NCBI GenBank assembly: GCA_022360875.1
Contig: JAKSBZ010000017.1
Coordinates: 1-37,186, forward strand
Length of the DNA: 37,186 nt
Reading direction: 5' to 3'
Source of the DNA: Cytophagales bacterium
Lineage (GTDB): Bacteria; Bacteroidota; Bacteroidia; Cytophagales; Cyclobacteriaceae
Shown here: one piece after another, positions 16,319-24,325 of the stretch
Layout of the letters: every line of letters begins with the position of its first letter
Numbering within the stretch: position 1 is the first letter of the stretch
The notes under the pieces: model-generated
Seen by the model: the letters and a program-made list of their open reading frames with translations, nothing else
Database searches by the model: none
Told to the model about the DNA's origin: nothing
Translations under genes and position numbers: made by a program

Positions 16319-17656
16319 TTACAATATGAACCGATCAATAAGCGGACTCAAGTGCTTCCTCTTGAATTCTCCTTTTGCTTTTTTCCATAGATTGGCAAAC
16401 TGATAGTCTCGGGGTAAAAATACTTTTTCAAAGTTTTTCCTAAACTGCTCTTTGTAAAGCACTTTTCTTTTTTGAGAAAGTGAATATGTAATCTGCAATC
16501 CCACCTGTTCCCCTTTTTCGGCAACAGAAGCTTCACAGGTCAGTACAAAGTCTTCGCGGGAATTTGTGTTCTCTTTGGTTTTTAGCTTCCGTTCCCCGGC
16601 ATACCGCCGCAAAAGCGAAAGCAAGGCTTCGCGCTCTTCTTCTCCTTTTACCACAAATACTAACTCGGGTTGCTGAATAACAAAGCTGAAGAAACTTTCG
16701 GGCACTTCTTGCGAGCTAAGAAGCTTTCGGACAATTAAGTCTTTAGTGTGCATGCGCACGAAATGCTCCCAATCCAGCTTAACCTTCACTTCTTCGTTTT
16801 CCCGGCCTGATTGCAGTGACATTTTCAGTTCCGGATTTCCCGTCTCATTTGTAAAATGCAACTGCCGGTTCACCTTCAACCCTTGGGCGTCTACCCGTAC
16901 GGGCCAGCCTTGCTGGGGGGCTCCCATGCTATTTTCAAGCATTACATAATCGGACAGCTCTGCATATTCTCCCCGTTTCATTTTCACTGGTTTAGCAGGC
17001 GTTTTCCATCGAAGCGACTGAAGACTATTCTGAATTTGCTTGATAATTTCATCAGCTAAATGAATACTCTTTCCCTCTGAGTTGAAGATAGCTTCTTCTC
17101 CCAAGTATGTGCGTATAGTTTCAAGACCTTTAATTTGTTTTTGAAATGCCTTTGCATAAGCTTGGTTATTGAGTTCCTGCTGGCTCTCAATGAATAACGA
17201 ATAAGCAAAATTAAAAGCCTTTTGTCTGCGCTCTTCTTTTTTTTTGTAATACAAATTCCGGTCAATCCGGTACATTACCCAGTAATCTGTTTCCGTTTCA
17301 AAAGCCTTCACAGGTTCAAACCCTTCCAGGTAGTCCTGGGATTCTGTTTTGATGCGATCTTGGTAATATTCCGAAACGCCTGCCTCGTTTTCAAATTTGT
17401 ATAACACGCTACGGGAAGAGATCTTTACGGCCACTTCTTGCGTAAGGTTATGCATTGCTTCTTTGCGCGCCTTATTAATGTATTCAGTTGTGCTCCCCGT
17501 TTTTTTTGCATGCCCTACACCCACAAAAGTGTTGGGGACAATAGGCTTATGCACAACCCATTCCGGCAACTCATCCACAGGCAGCTGTTTGCGAGTCGCA
17601 CAGGAAAAGACGCAAAGCAAGGAAAGAAACACGCTAACTGTTGTCCTGCCTCTCAT
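16319..17656 (-). CDS. LPP20-family lipoprotein, third gene of lipoprotein operon
   Basis: 445 residues. The signal peptide ends in VFSC (Cys19). The N-terminal half fits the LPP20 domain: LPEWVVHKP, NTFVGVGHAKKTGS, INKARKEAMHNLTQEVAVKISS, and YWVMYRIDRNLYYKKKEERRQKAF, a pattern of short strands and one amphipathic helix. The C-terminal half (about 215-445) is of mixed strand and charged sequence that I do not recognise. It starts one base after the stop of the CsgG-like gene and is certainly co-transcribed with it. Related LPP20 proteins elsewhere are outer-membrane lipoproteins, including flagellar basal-disc parts, but no flagellar genes are seen here. Function unknown. Confidence 0.75.
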   Translation of the reverse strand: MRGRTTVSVFLSLLCVFSCATRKQLPVDELPEWVVHKPIVPNTFVGVGHAKKTGSTTEYINKARKEAMHNLTQEVAVKISSRSVLYKFENEAGVSEYYQDRIKTESQDYLEGFEPVKAFETETDYWVMYRIDRNLYYKKKEERRQKAFNFAYSLFIESQQELNNQAYAKAFQKQIKGLETIRTYLGEEAIFNSEGKSIHLADEIIKQIQNSLQSLRWKTPAKPVKMKRGEYAELSDYVMLENSMGAPQQGWPVRVDAQGLKVNRQLHFTNETGNPELKMSLQSGRENEEVKVKLDWEHFVRMHTKDLIVRKLLSSQEVPESFFSFVIQQPELVFVVKGEEEREALLSLLRRYAGERKLKTKENTNSREDFVLTCEASVAEKGEQVGLQITYSLSQKRKVLYKEQFRKNFEKVFLPRDYQFANLWKKAKGEFKRKHLSPLIDRFIL

Positions 17657-17657
17657 A

Positions 17658-19046
17658 TCAATTATAGCTTGCTTTTTCTTCCGGATTAAAGGAACTCAGC
17701 TGTCTCTGCACTCGTTTTCCAGCTTCGTCCATCAGTCCGTAGAGTAATTCGGATGCAGAGGCAATTCTGTTGTCCGACTTAAACAATTTGCGAAATTTCC
17801 GAATCGAGTAAGAACTCGTATTGACTTTGTCGCTGTCTGAAGCTTTGTACGTGTATTCCCAATATCCAGGCACTAAGGATTTGAAATTGAATTCTGAACG
17901 GGCATAATTTACCTCATCCCCGTTACTGATGTTTACCGAGTTTGTAAGCCAGATTTGCTTATCTTGGGTAGAAATCAACTTGAACCGCATGCTTAAATTC
18001 GCTTTATTCTGCTTGTGAAAAGAGTCATAGGTTATCTTTTGATAGCTGACTTTTTCTTCCTTCGAACCGTCCTCTTTTTCAACCTCTTTAACAATTTTTT
18101 TGTAGGCCTTCTCCGTTTTTTTGTACATTCGGCCTTCTAGGGCTTCCAGCTGAAAAATAGTGCCTGTCAGGATTGCGTGACCGCCCAGCTTTCTGGCTTT
18201 TTCCAGTTTTTGATCATCGTATGCCGAAATGGTTTGACCGTCGATAAACTGAAGGAAAGGCGAACGGATTTGCTGAATACTGCTTTGTACCTCCGATTGC
18301 AGTTTTTGCCGTTTGGAAGTGGCGCATTCACTTTCATTTGCAAAAGGAACCAGAACAACTCTTATCGTCGCAGCCTGCTGAGCATCCTGCTTCAATACCT
18401 GAGCATCCTTGTAAGAGGGATCGATTGCCAACACTTTTTTAAATAGATAATAAGCAGACCTCGGACGTTGTTGGTCCAATGCCTCTTCTCCTTTGCGGTA
18501 AAGCGGTTCCATTCGGCTTATATCCAGTTTGCGTTTGCTGTCTTTGAACTGCGCGTCAAAGCTGATTATCTCGCTAAAAGTTCGTTGAGCGTCTTCGAAT
18601 TGTTCGCCGTCTAACTGTTTTCGTCCTTCCAGATATCGACTCTCAAGGTATTCGGCTTTTTTGTCCTCATAGTACGTTCGATGACTTTCAGGGAAATCAA
18701 GCGTTACTCCAGCAAATTTTACTAAATCGTAATATTTCTGGGCATCCCGAAATGCATATACAGCAGCTTGACTTGTTCCTGTGTTATAGGCTTTCAGAAA
18801 TTGATCAGCTTTGCGATCCAGTACAACCTGTCCAGTTTTTCTCAAGCCGAGCTTTGCTTCCACATTGTCGCGCTTTTTTAGCAAAGAGCGCCTGTAGAGG
18901 TCAGCAGCGTCTTCAACCAATCCCGATTCTTCAAGTTTTTGAGCTTGTTTTCGAAGTTTTTTTGCGGCGCAGCCACCGGCAAAAAGCAAAATAATAAATA
19001 CAAAAGTCAGAGATGACTTTGGAAAATAGCGCATCACTCTTTTCAT
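17658..19046 (-). CDS. Lipoprotein with TPR-like and CsgG-like regions, second gene of lipoprotein operon
   Basis: 462 residues with a lipobox LLFAGGC (Cys26). Residues about 30-225 are helical with TPR-like repeats (QAQKLEESGLVEDAADLYRRSLLK, GRKQLDGEQFEDAQRTFSEII, GEEALDQQRPRSAYYLFKKVLAIDP). From about 225 the sequence changes to IRVVLVPFANES, QSSIQQI, EKARKLGGHAILTGTIFQLE, the order seen in CsgG-type and related lipoproteins, where a beta-alpha core assembles on the outer membrane. A Lys/Glu-rich insert follows, then a tail with SYSIRKFRKLFKSDNR. It is flanked by two LPP20-like lipoproteins in one operon, so a joint envelope complex is likely. Homology to CsgG is suggestive only. Confidence 0.7.
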   Translation of the reverse strand: MKRVMRYFPKSSLTFVFIILLFAGGCAAKKLRKQAQKLEESGLVEDAADLYRRSLLKKRDNVEAKLGLRKTGQVVLDRKADQFLKAYNTGTSQAAVYAFRDAQKYYDLVKFAGVTLDFPESHRTYYEDKKAEYLESRYLEGRKQLDGEQFEDAQRTFSEIISFDAQFKDSKRKLDISRMEPLYRKGEEALDQQRPRSAYYLFKKVLAIDPSYKDAQVLKQDAQQAATIRVVLVPFANESECATSKRQKLQSEVQSSIQQIRSPFLQFIDGQTISAYDDQKLEKARKLGGHAILTGTIFQLEALEGRMYKKTEKAYKKIVKEVEKEDGSKEEKVSYQKITYDSFHKQNKANLSMRFKLISTQDKQIWLTNSVNISNGDEVNYARSEFNFKSLVPGYWEYTYKASDSDKVNTSSYSIRKFRKLFKSDNRIASASELLYGLMDEAGKRVQRQLSSFNPEEKASYN

Positions 19047-19084
19047 TCAAAAAAAGGTTTTAAAAAAATATTAAAAAACAAATC

Positions 19085-19102
19085 GGGGCTTAGCTAAGCC
19101 CC
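19085..19102 (-). terminator. Internal terminator/attenuator after the first lipoprotein gene
   Basis: GGGGCTTAGCTAAGCCCC, an 18-base perfect palindrome, lies 8 bases after the stop of the first gene. On the reverse strand it is followed by GATTTGTTTTTT. It should reduce transcription into the two downstream genes and so give more of the first product. Confidence 0.7.
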
Positions 19103-19109
19103 AATCAAA

Positions 19110-19688
19110 CTAAAAATTATTCGCCTCCTTCTTCAGTTCGTCTTCAAAAGTTTTCTTGAACTTTTCGTATTCATAGTCTACACGAAGCTTTTCATCAGCA
19201 TTCAGCTTGTTTACTAACGGTTCAACTAATGCATCCAGAGAAATTTCGAAAGCCAGATAAGTGCGAAATGATCCTTTTCTGGTACGGGTTACCTTTTCGC
19301 AGATAGTTTTGTATCCGCTGATCTTTTGGTTGACCACCTCGCGCGTCAGCGCTTCGTAGCGTTTTTGGATTTCTTCGCCCGAAGCTGTTTCCACTGACTT
19401 TTCGTAATTGTCGATAACCGCTTTTACAGTAGTTTCTATTTTCGAACTCAGCTCCTGAAGCGTGTTGTTTCTTGCTTTTTTCTTGGAAAGCGTCATATCA
19501 GCGCTTTCAGCCATTGAGTTGGCTCTGATAAACTTGTCTGTGGAAGTATATTCCACCCCGGAACAGTGAACTGTTATTTCAACCTCATCCGGCTGGTTAG
19601 CCGCAACTTTTTTAGAAGATTTGCATGAGTTGAACAAAACTCCTGCGGTTAGGAATAAACCACCTAGCAAAAATGAAAATTTTCTCAT
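19110..19688 (-). CDS. LPP20-family lipoprotein, first gene of lipoprotein operon
   Basis: 192 residues from ATG 19686-19688 (the frame allows two more residues upstream). The signal peptide ends at FNSC, followed by KSSKK. The mature part has the LPP20 plan: FIRANSMAESADMTLSKKKA, RNNTLQELSSKIETTVKAV, YKTICEKVTRTRKGSFRTYLAFEISLDAL, then a charged helical tail. It resembles the N-terminal half of the third gene of this operon in domain layout. An attenuator-like hairpin separates it from the second gene, which suggests it is made in excess. No promoter with correct spacing was found upstream. Confidence 0.8.
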   Translation of the reverse strand: MRKFSFLLGGLFLTAGVLFNSCKSSKKVAANQPDEVEITVHCSGVEYTSTDKFIRANSMAESADMTLSKKKARNNTLQELSSKIETTVKAVIDNYEKSVETASGEEIQKRYEALTREVVNQKISGYKTICEKVTRTRKGSFRTYLAFEISLDALVEPLVNKLNADEKLRVDYEYEKFKKTFEDELKKEANNF

Positions 19689-19694
19689 AATCAT

Positions 19695-19992
19695 AAATAT
19701 GTTATTGACACAATAAATGCAATATTAATATTAATATGAAAAAATATATAATTAAACCACAATTAAATTAAATGAATTACAGGACTGTGTTTTGGAGTGT
19801 GGTTGTTTTCAATTTTTTGTAAATATAATGCCCGCCGTATGTTTGCTCGATATCTCGGCACTAATAGTGTATTCCCAAAATATTTCTGGCGCTTTTCATG
19901 CTGTTTTCAGTATTTTTGCTTTATTGGCCTGATAAGAATGATACTGCGTTTAGTTTCTACACTAAAAGGAGTTCTGATAATTTTTGAGTGAA
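19695..19992. other. 298-bp divergent intergenic region
   Basis: AT-rich spacer between the lipoprotein operon and the acyl-CoA ligase gene, with AATATTAATATTAATAT near the lipoprotein side. A purine-rich AAGGAG is present at 19966-19971, 12-20 bases before the ligase start candidates. No canonical TTG/TAnnTTTG pair was found for either direction. Confidence 0.4.
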
Positions 19993-21930
19993 ATGAAAAA
20001 AAAGACTACTTCCAAAGGAAGTAAATTGAAAATAGAGGAGAGCCTGATTCATTTATTTGAAAAAAGTACTGCCCGTTTTGGCGATCATATTTTTTTATCG
20101 GAAAAAAAAGAAGGCATATATTCTGGAATCACTTACAGCGAAGTTGAGGACCAAGTACGCAAGCTTGCCTGCCGCCTGCTGATGCTGGGTATTCGAAAAA
20201 AAGACAGGGTAGCAATACTATCTGAAAACAGAACAGAGTGGATCATTGCCGAATTGGCGGTTCTCTACATTGGAGCGATAAGTGTACCTTTGTCAGCCAA
20301 AATCGAAGAAAACAGCGAACTTCACTTTAAATTTTCGCATTCCGGCTGCCGGTTTGCCTTTGCTTCAGGACTTCAGCTTCCGAAGATAAGACGTATACGG
20401 GAATCGCTTCCCGATCTGGAAACAGTCATAATATTTGACCGATTGCACGACCTGAAAGAAGGTGAGCTGTATATTGATGATGAGCTGTCGGAAGGCACAT
20501 CCTGCAATTGGAAACAAGAGCTCCAAATGCGGCGAGACCAGATCAGCGGCGAGACCATTGCCAGTATTTGCTACACTTCAGGAACCACGTCAGACCCCAA
20601 AGGCATCATTCTGACGCACAAAAATTTTACCACTAACGTTGCGCAGTCTGCAGAGCTTATGCAGTCGATATCTGACAAGGACCGAACCTTGTTGATCCTG
20701 CCACTTGACCATTCCTTTTCACACACGGCAGGCATTTATGGCATAATGGCCAAAGGAGCAATGATGGCCTTCCCGCAGGTCGGTCCGACTCCTCTTGACA
20801 CTCTCCGCAGTATTCCAAAAAACATCCAGGAAACAAAACCCACCTTTCTGCTTAGCGTTCCGGCGCTGAGCAAAAGCTTTCGTTACAATATTGAACGACA
20901 GATAAAGCTGAAAGGCGCTAAAGCCGAATCTTCATTCCGAAAAGCCTTGCAACTTGCCTATAAGCTCAATCAGGACGGCAAAAACCGGATCAGAAAAGGC
21001 TACTGGGTTGAAAGATTCAAGCTGTCCATTTACGACCAGCTAATTTTCAAGAAGATCCGAAAAAACTTCGGCGGCGAGTTGAAGTTCTTTATCGGAGGCG
21101 GCGCTTTGTTGGACATTGAGCTGCAAAGATTTTTTTACGCTATCGGCATGCCCGTATATCAGGGCTATGGACTTTCAGAAGCCTCGCCTACTATTGCCTC
21201 AAACCGCCCTCTGGATCATAAACTGGGCACCTCCGGCAAGTTGATCAGTAAACTGCAACTGAAAATTGTGGACGAGCAGGGAAAAGATCTGTCGAAAGGA
21301 AAGCGGGGAGAAATTCTGGTTAAAGGAGGAAATGTAATGAAGGGGTATTGGCAGAACCAGGAGGCCACCGCAGAGTGCTTGAAAAACGGATGGCTGCATA
21401 CAGGCGATATGGGTTTTATGGACGAAGAAAACTATTTGCATGTGCTGGGCCGTTATAAAAGCTTGTTGGTGGGCAACGACGGAGAAAAATATGCTCCAGA
21501 GGGAATAGAAGAATCCATAGAAGAAAACAGCTCGTTCATTAAGCAAATCCTTATCTATAACAGTCAGAATCCCTATACAGTAGCTCTTATCTTGCCGGAC
21601 AAGCATAAAATTCAGGAAAAGCTCCGCGACAACAACCATTCACTATATACTGAAGCCGGACAAAAGGCCGCTATAAAGCTAATTGATAAAGAGTTGGAAG
21701 TTTATCGCAGCGGAAAATTCGCTCACTTATTCCCCAAACGCTGGATTCCCTACACATTTGCCGTTCTCAATGAAGGCTTTACCGAGCAAAATCGCTTTCT
21801 GAACAGCGCCATGAAGATACGTCGTCACATGATCATAAGCTATTATCAAAATAGGCTGGAGGAGCTATACACTCCGGAATACATGAATGCCGTAAATCAT
21901 CGCAATATGGCTATACTAGCAAAGCTATAA
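19993..21930 (+). CDS. Long-chain acyl-CoA synthetase (AMP-forming)
   Basis: 645 residues from ATG 19993; a TTG at 19984 in frame is the alternative. It is an ANL-superfamily ligase that activates a fatty acid through an acyl-adenylate and transfers it to CoA. Motifs in order: ITYSEVEDQVRKLACRL, IASICYTSGTTSDPKGIILTHKNF (A3 P-loop, about residues 193-216), LPLDHSFSHTAGIYG, KFFIGGGALLDIELQRFF, MPVYQGYGLSEASPTIASN (A5), GWLHTGDMGFMDEENYLHVLGRYKSLLVG (A7/A8) and KYAPEGIEESIEENSS. The length and the insert before A5 match FACL-type long-chain enzymes rather than short-chain ones. It is a single gene ending at a shared terminator. The chain length accepted cannot be told. Confidence 0.93.
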   Translation: MKKKTTSKGSKLKIEESLIHLFEKSTARFGDHIFLSEKKEGIYSGITYSEVEDQVRKLACRLLMLGIRKKDRVAILSENRTEWIIAELAVLYIGAISVPLSAKIEENSELHFKFSHSGCRFAFASGLQLPKIRRIRESLPDLETVIIFDRLHDLKEGELYIDDELSEGTSCNWKQELQMRRDQISGETIASICYTSGTTSDPKGIILTHKNFTTNVAQSAELMQSISDKDRTLLILPLDHSFSHTAGIYGIMAKGAMMAFPQVGPTPLDTLRSIPKNIQETKPTFLLSVPALSKSFRYNIERQIKLKGAKAESSFRKALQLAYKLNQDGKNRIRKGYWVERFKLSIYDQLIFKKIRKNFGGELKFFIGGGALLDIELQRFFYAIGMPVYQGYGLSEASPTIASNRPLDHKLGTSGKLISKLQLKIVDEQGKDLSKGKRGEILVKGGNVMKGYWQNQEATAECLKNGWLHTGDMGFMDEENYLHVLGRYKSLLVGNDGEKYAPEGIEESIEENSSFIKQILIYNSQNPYTVALILPDKHKIQEKLRDNNHSLYTEAGQKAAIKLIDKELEVYRSGKFAHLFPKRWIPYTFAVLNEGFTEQNRFLNSAMKIRRHMIISYYQNRLEELYTPEYMNAVNHRNMAILAKL

Positions 21931-21956
21931 AGAGCAGACAAGACAATTTATTTTTG

Positions 21957-21978
21957 AAAAAGCCCTTCGGGGTTTTTT
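21957..21978. terminator. Bidirectional terminator between ligase and PorT-like genes
   Basis: AAAAAGCCC, TTC loop, then GGGGTTTTTT, with A and T runs on either side of a short GC stem, lying between two convergent genes. Confidence 0.8.
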
Positions 21979-22636
21979 ACTTTATTAGCTTGTAGCCCAG
22001 AGAAAAAACAAACTGTTTACTCTTGAAATCCGTGCTGACTTTTTGACCTCCGGGAAGGGTAATTGAAGAACCCAGTTTGGAAAGATCTCCCTCGAAACGC
22101 GCGTCAAAAGTCAGACGGAACAAATCGATTCCCAAACCCAGCTGATATCCGACCGCAGCGTTTTTATAACTTTCCTCCAGGTTTCGAAATGCTCCTGAAA
22201 AGCCTTTGACGTTGTTGTTTAGAGTAAAACTAAAAACCGGACCAGCCTGGGCCCGCAAGAAACTGAGAAATGTATATCCGGCCAAAACCGGAATTTCGAA
22301 TTGGTGGTATTTAAAATCCCCTGACTGCTGTGGTGCGGATCCATCTTGCAGCTCGGCTTTTCCTCCTGATCTGATGTAGTATAATTCAGGCTGTATATGG
22401 AAGCCCAGCAAAGAAATTCTTGTAAAAATTCCCGCATGCCAGGCCAGTATAGATTCTCCCTGTTTTATTTGTAATCCGTTTAAGCGTACATCCTTAAAAC
22501 TCAATTTGCTGGAGCCAATGCCTCCTTTTATCCCCGCGGTAAAGTTCTGAGCCCTAATGGGCTTCACAATCCACAGGTTCAAAATACATATTGCACAAAG
22601 CAGCACCCAATGTGGTTTAAAGCTTAAGTATTTCAT
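21977..22636 (-). CDS. PorT-like outer-membrane beta-barrel protein
   Basis: 219 residues from ATG 22634-22636, chosen because it gives a clean signal peptide ending PIRAQ; the frame is open 18 codons further. The mature chain alternates hydrophobic and polar residues as in an eight-stranded barrel: FTAGIKGGIGSSKLSF, ILAWHAGIFTRISLLGFHIQPELYYIRSGGKA, HQFEIPVLAGYTF, LRAQAGPVFSF, AVGYQLGLGIDLFRLTFDARFEGDLS, and a terminal strand QFVFSLGYKLIK. This fits the outer membrane beta-barrel (PorT/OMP_b-brl_2) family, common in Bacteroidota. Its specific role is unknown. It does not sit next to type IX secretion genes in this window. Confidence 0.85.
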   Translation of the reverse strand: MKYLSFKPHWVLLCAICILNLWIVKPIRAQNFTAGIKGGIGSSKLSFKDVRLNGLQIKQGESILAWHAGIFTRISLLGFHIQPELYYIRSGGKAELQDGSAPQQSGDFKYHQFEIPVLAGYTFLSFLRAQAGPVFSFTLNNNVKGFSGAFRNLEESYKNAAVGYQLGLGIDLFRLTFDARFEGDLSKLGSSITLPGGQKVSTDFKSKQFVFSLGYKLIK

Positions 22637-23177
22637 ATTTTCAATATTTACTGTGTTTAAGAGTTCCACACTTTTTTTGTTCAAAAACAAGCTGATTATA
22701 GCTCGTATCTATTGGTTATCAGCTTTTTCTATATGTATTTCTTGCTTTGCGGGTTGTTACTTCCAGTTCACTCGTTTAGTTTTGCCCATGAGATAATCAC
22801 AATTTGTTTTCTGCAGGTATTTATTTTCCGTTAAGGCGATTTTTAAAACTATACGGAATAACAAAAAACAATTTTAAGCAACACACAGAGAATGTGTATT
22901 TGATTAATGAGAAAAATCCTGAAAACAAACATTCAAAAAATCGCAGCAACCAGATTTCATTGAAGAACTGACCATTCTTTTATATATAGAAGTTCTGGGA
23001 TTGGAAAAAGAGGCTTTTGAATACAATCAAACGAAACGCATCTACAGTTTTGTTCATTTACAGTACGAAACTTATAACTCTGAAGCCAAGCGAATCAGTA
23101 ACGAGCTGTTTTGTTAATTGAGCCGCTGCTTAGGCGGGTTTAACACCGCGAAAAAATTACATCATTTTCTAGTGAGT
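22637..23177. other. 540-bp region with only a degenerate open frame
   Basis: Between the PorT-like start and the end of the PepSY-like gene. Apart from a possible transposase remnant at 22968-23117 and the hairpin overlapping the next gene, no coding or RNA feature is supported. Confidence 0.4.
22968..23117 (+). pseudogene. Possible transposase C-terminal remnant (IS3-like)
   Basis: A 49-codon frame on the forward strand ending in TAA. The segment KEAFEYNQTKRIYSFVHLQ followed by YETYNSEAKR resembles the extreme C-terminus of IS3-family DDE transposases, where YNxxRIHxxLxYxTP is conserved, with a two-residue insertion and Tyr for His. No upstream catalytic part, start codon or terminal repeats were seen. 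If real it is a relic; the match is short and uncertain. Confidence 0.3.
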
Positions 23178-23206
23178 CTACCTCCTTTGGGGAGGCAGGC
23201 TCTTTT
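23174..23206 (+). terminator. Hairpin with T run reading forward into the PepSY-like gene end
   Basis: GAGTCTACCTCC, TTTG loop, GGAGGCAGGCTC, then TTTTTG on the forward strand. It begins about 55 bp after the possible transposase remnant and covers the last codons and stop of the minus-strand PepSY-like gene. It may be the terminator of a lost forward gene. Confidence 0.6.
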
Positions 23207-23768
23207 TGTAATATTCGGTCGGTCTTACAAAGAAACCTGCAGAATCCAGATAAAACACCTTTTTTCCAAAGAGTTTTCTTTTCACTTCTATCCTGTAAAG
23301 GTTAAACAAGCGCGGCTTGATCACTTCCTGCACGCCATGCCTAGCGAGTTTATAATTTCCGTATGAGGAGGCATTAAAAGTATTACGTACCTTTTGAGGT
23401 AAGTCGCCATATGCAAAAAAAGATCTTAGTAGTATCAGTTGCCCTCGCGAACTGTAAAAGGCTTCGAACAAACGTTCTCCAAGTTTGAAATGCACCTCAA
23501 AAAAATCAGGATATACAACTTCTGGCGATGATTGTCCGTCTTCCCAAATATCATTTTCCCACTGTCCCCACTCCTGATGCATAGACCCGAGTCCAAGGCC
23601 GTGATCGCTGAACTGATACCAAACGGGATGTCTCGCATTAGGGAAACTGTCGGAAAAAATCTTCTGCACCTGTCGTGAAACGCTTGGCTTTTTTCCTTTT
23701 TTTTGCGCTTGGCCCCACGAACAGCACACAAGCATTATCCAGCAGACAGTTGTCAGAAATTTATTCAT
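23178..23768 (-). CDS. Secreted PepSY-like protein
   Basis: 196 residues with a signal peptide (FLTTVCWIMLVCCSWGQAQ). Two similar blocks follow: FPNARHPVWYQFSDHGLG...FFEVHFKLGERLFEAFYSSRGQLI, then LPQKVRNTFNASSYGNYKLARHGVQEVI...NLYRIEVKRKLFGKKVFYLDSAGFFV. This 'F..A..v.W......y.v.F..g.....a.y...G.li....' pattern matches the PepSY-like/BLIP-like fold common among Bacteroidota secreted proteins, which is of unknown function. Its stop TAG lies inside a hairpin that reads as a forward-strand terminator. Repeat copy C begins 5 bp upstream of its ATG. Confidence 0.7.
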   Translation of the reverse strand: MNKFLTTVCWIMLVCCSWGQAQKKGKKPSVSRQVQKIFSDSFPNARHPVWYQFSDHGLGLGSMHQEWGQWENDIWEDGQSSPEVVYPDFFEVHFKLGERLFEAFYSSRGQLILLRSFFAYGDLPQKVRNTFNASSYGNYKLARHGVQEVIKPRLFNLYRIEVKRKLFGKKVFYLDSAGFFVRPTEYYKKSLPPQRR

Positions 23769-24325
23769 TGTTTCTAAATACTCGTACTTGTTGTTTTTTT
23801 CAGATACATGTCATAACCAGCGTTTTAGCTAAATTACTGGAAGTACTGAGAAGGATTTATAATTCTATAAAAGGGAGCGAGACAGGAGTTCGTTACAGAT
23901 GAAGCTTTCATGGCCTTTTAACTCCGCAATTCATAGCTGTGTATTTATAACAAGTTACCTTCTGGCTTTTGTTCAGAAATACAGGGCTATAAGTGGACGA
24001 GGGTTATTGAAATGTTATAACGAAAAATAATTTTTTTAAAAAAATATTTAACATTTCTCCTTAGTGAGGAGGAAATTGTTTGAAAACACTAAAAATTTAA
24101 AGAAAATTACTTATTTTTTAAGCTGAAGAGTATTCCGGCTTGGTGACAGTTTTTACATTGCACCAATCGTTGCTCTAGAATGATTTTAAAATCCGAAACA
24201 TCTTTGCGAAAAGTCAGGTGAAAAATGCAGCCGTTTTTTTAAAAAATGGTGTCTTTTCATATATAAACCAACCATTTGCTCTTTTCGTAAAAAATAATAA
24301 AGAGCTTTAAAACTAAGAGTATATT
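23769..24325. other. 557-bp divergent intergenic region
   Basis: Between the PepSY-like gene and the Ser/Arg-rich protein gene. It holds repeat copy C at its left end (23774-23850) and is otherwise AT-rich. A small imperfect hairpin (CTCC, loop, GGAG near 24056-24073) is present without a T run. A 43-codon frame from 23899 has no recognisable feature and is not called. Confidence 0.4.
23774..23850 (+). repeat. Interspersed repeat, copy C (internally deleted)
   Basis: 77 bp aligned with copies A and B, sharing TCATAACCAGCG (TCATAGCCAGCG in A), TTTAGC and AAATTACTGGAAGTACT. The 17-20 bases that lie between TTTAGC and the following TAA in A and B are missing, leaving the palindrome TTTAGCTAAA. 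The ends are inverted: CTCGTACTT at the left, AAGTACTGAG at the right. Confidence 0.65.

Noticed and set aside
17658-19046. Curli secretion channel CsgG
   Set aside because: Only a short stretch resembles CsgG-like lipoproteins; TPR-like repeats come first, and no curli subunit or CsgE/F gene is near.
19797-19991. 64-codon frame upstream of the acyl-CoA ligase
   Set aside because: The composition is that of translated AT-rich spacer, and there is no start context or family match.
23899-24030. Small frame of 43 codons between the PepSY-like and Ser/Arg-rich genes
   Set aside because: No homology pattern, no promoter at a sensible distance, and it is within the length expected by chance.
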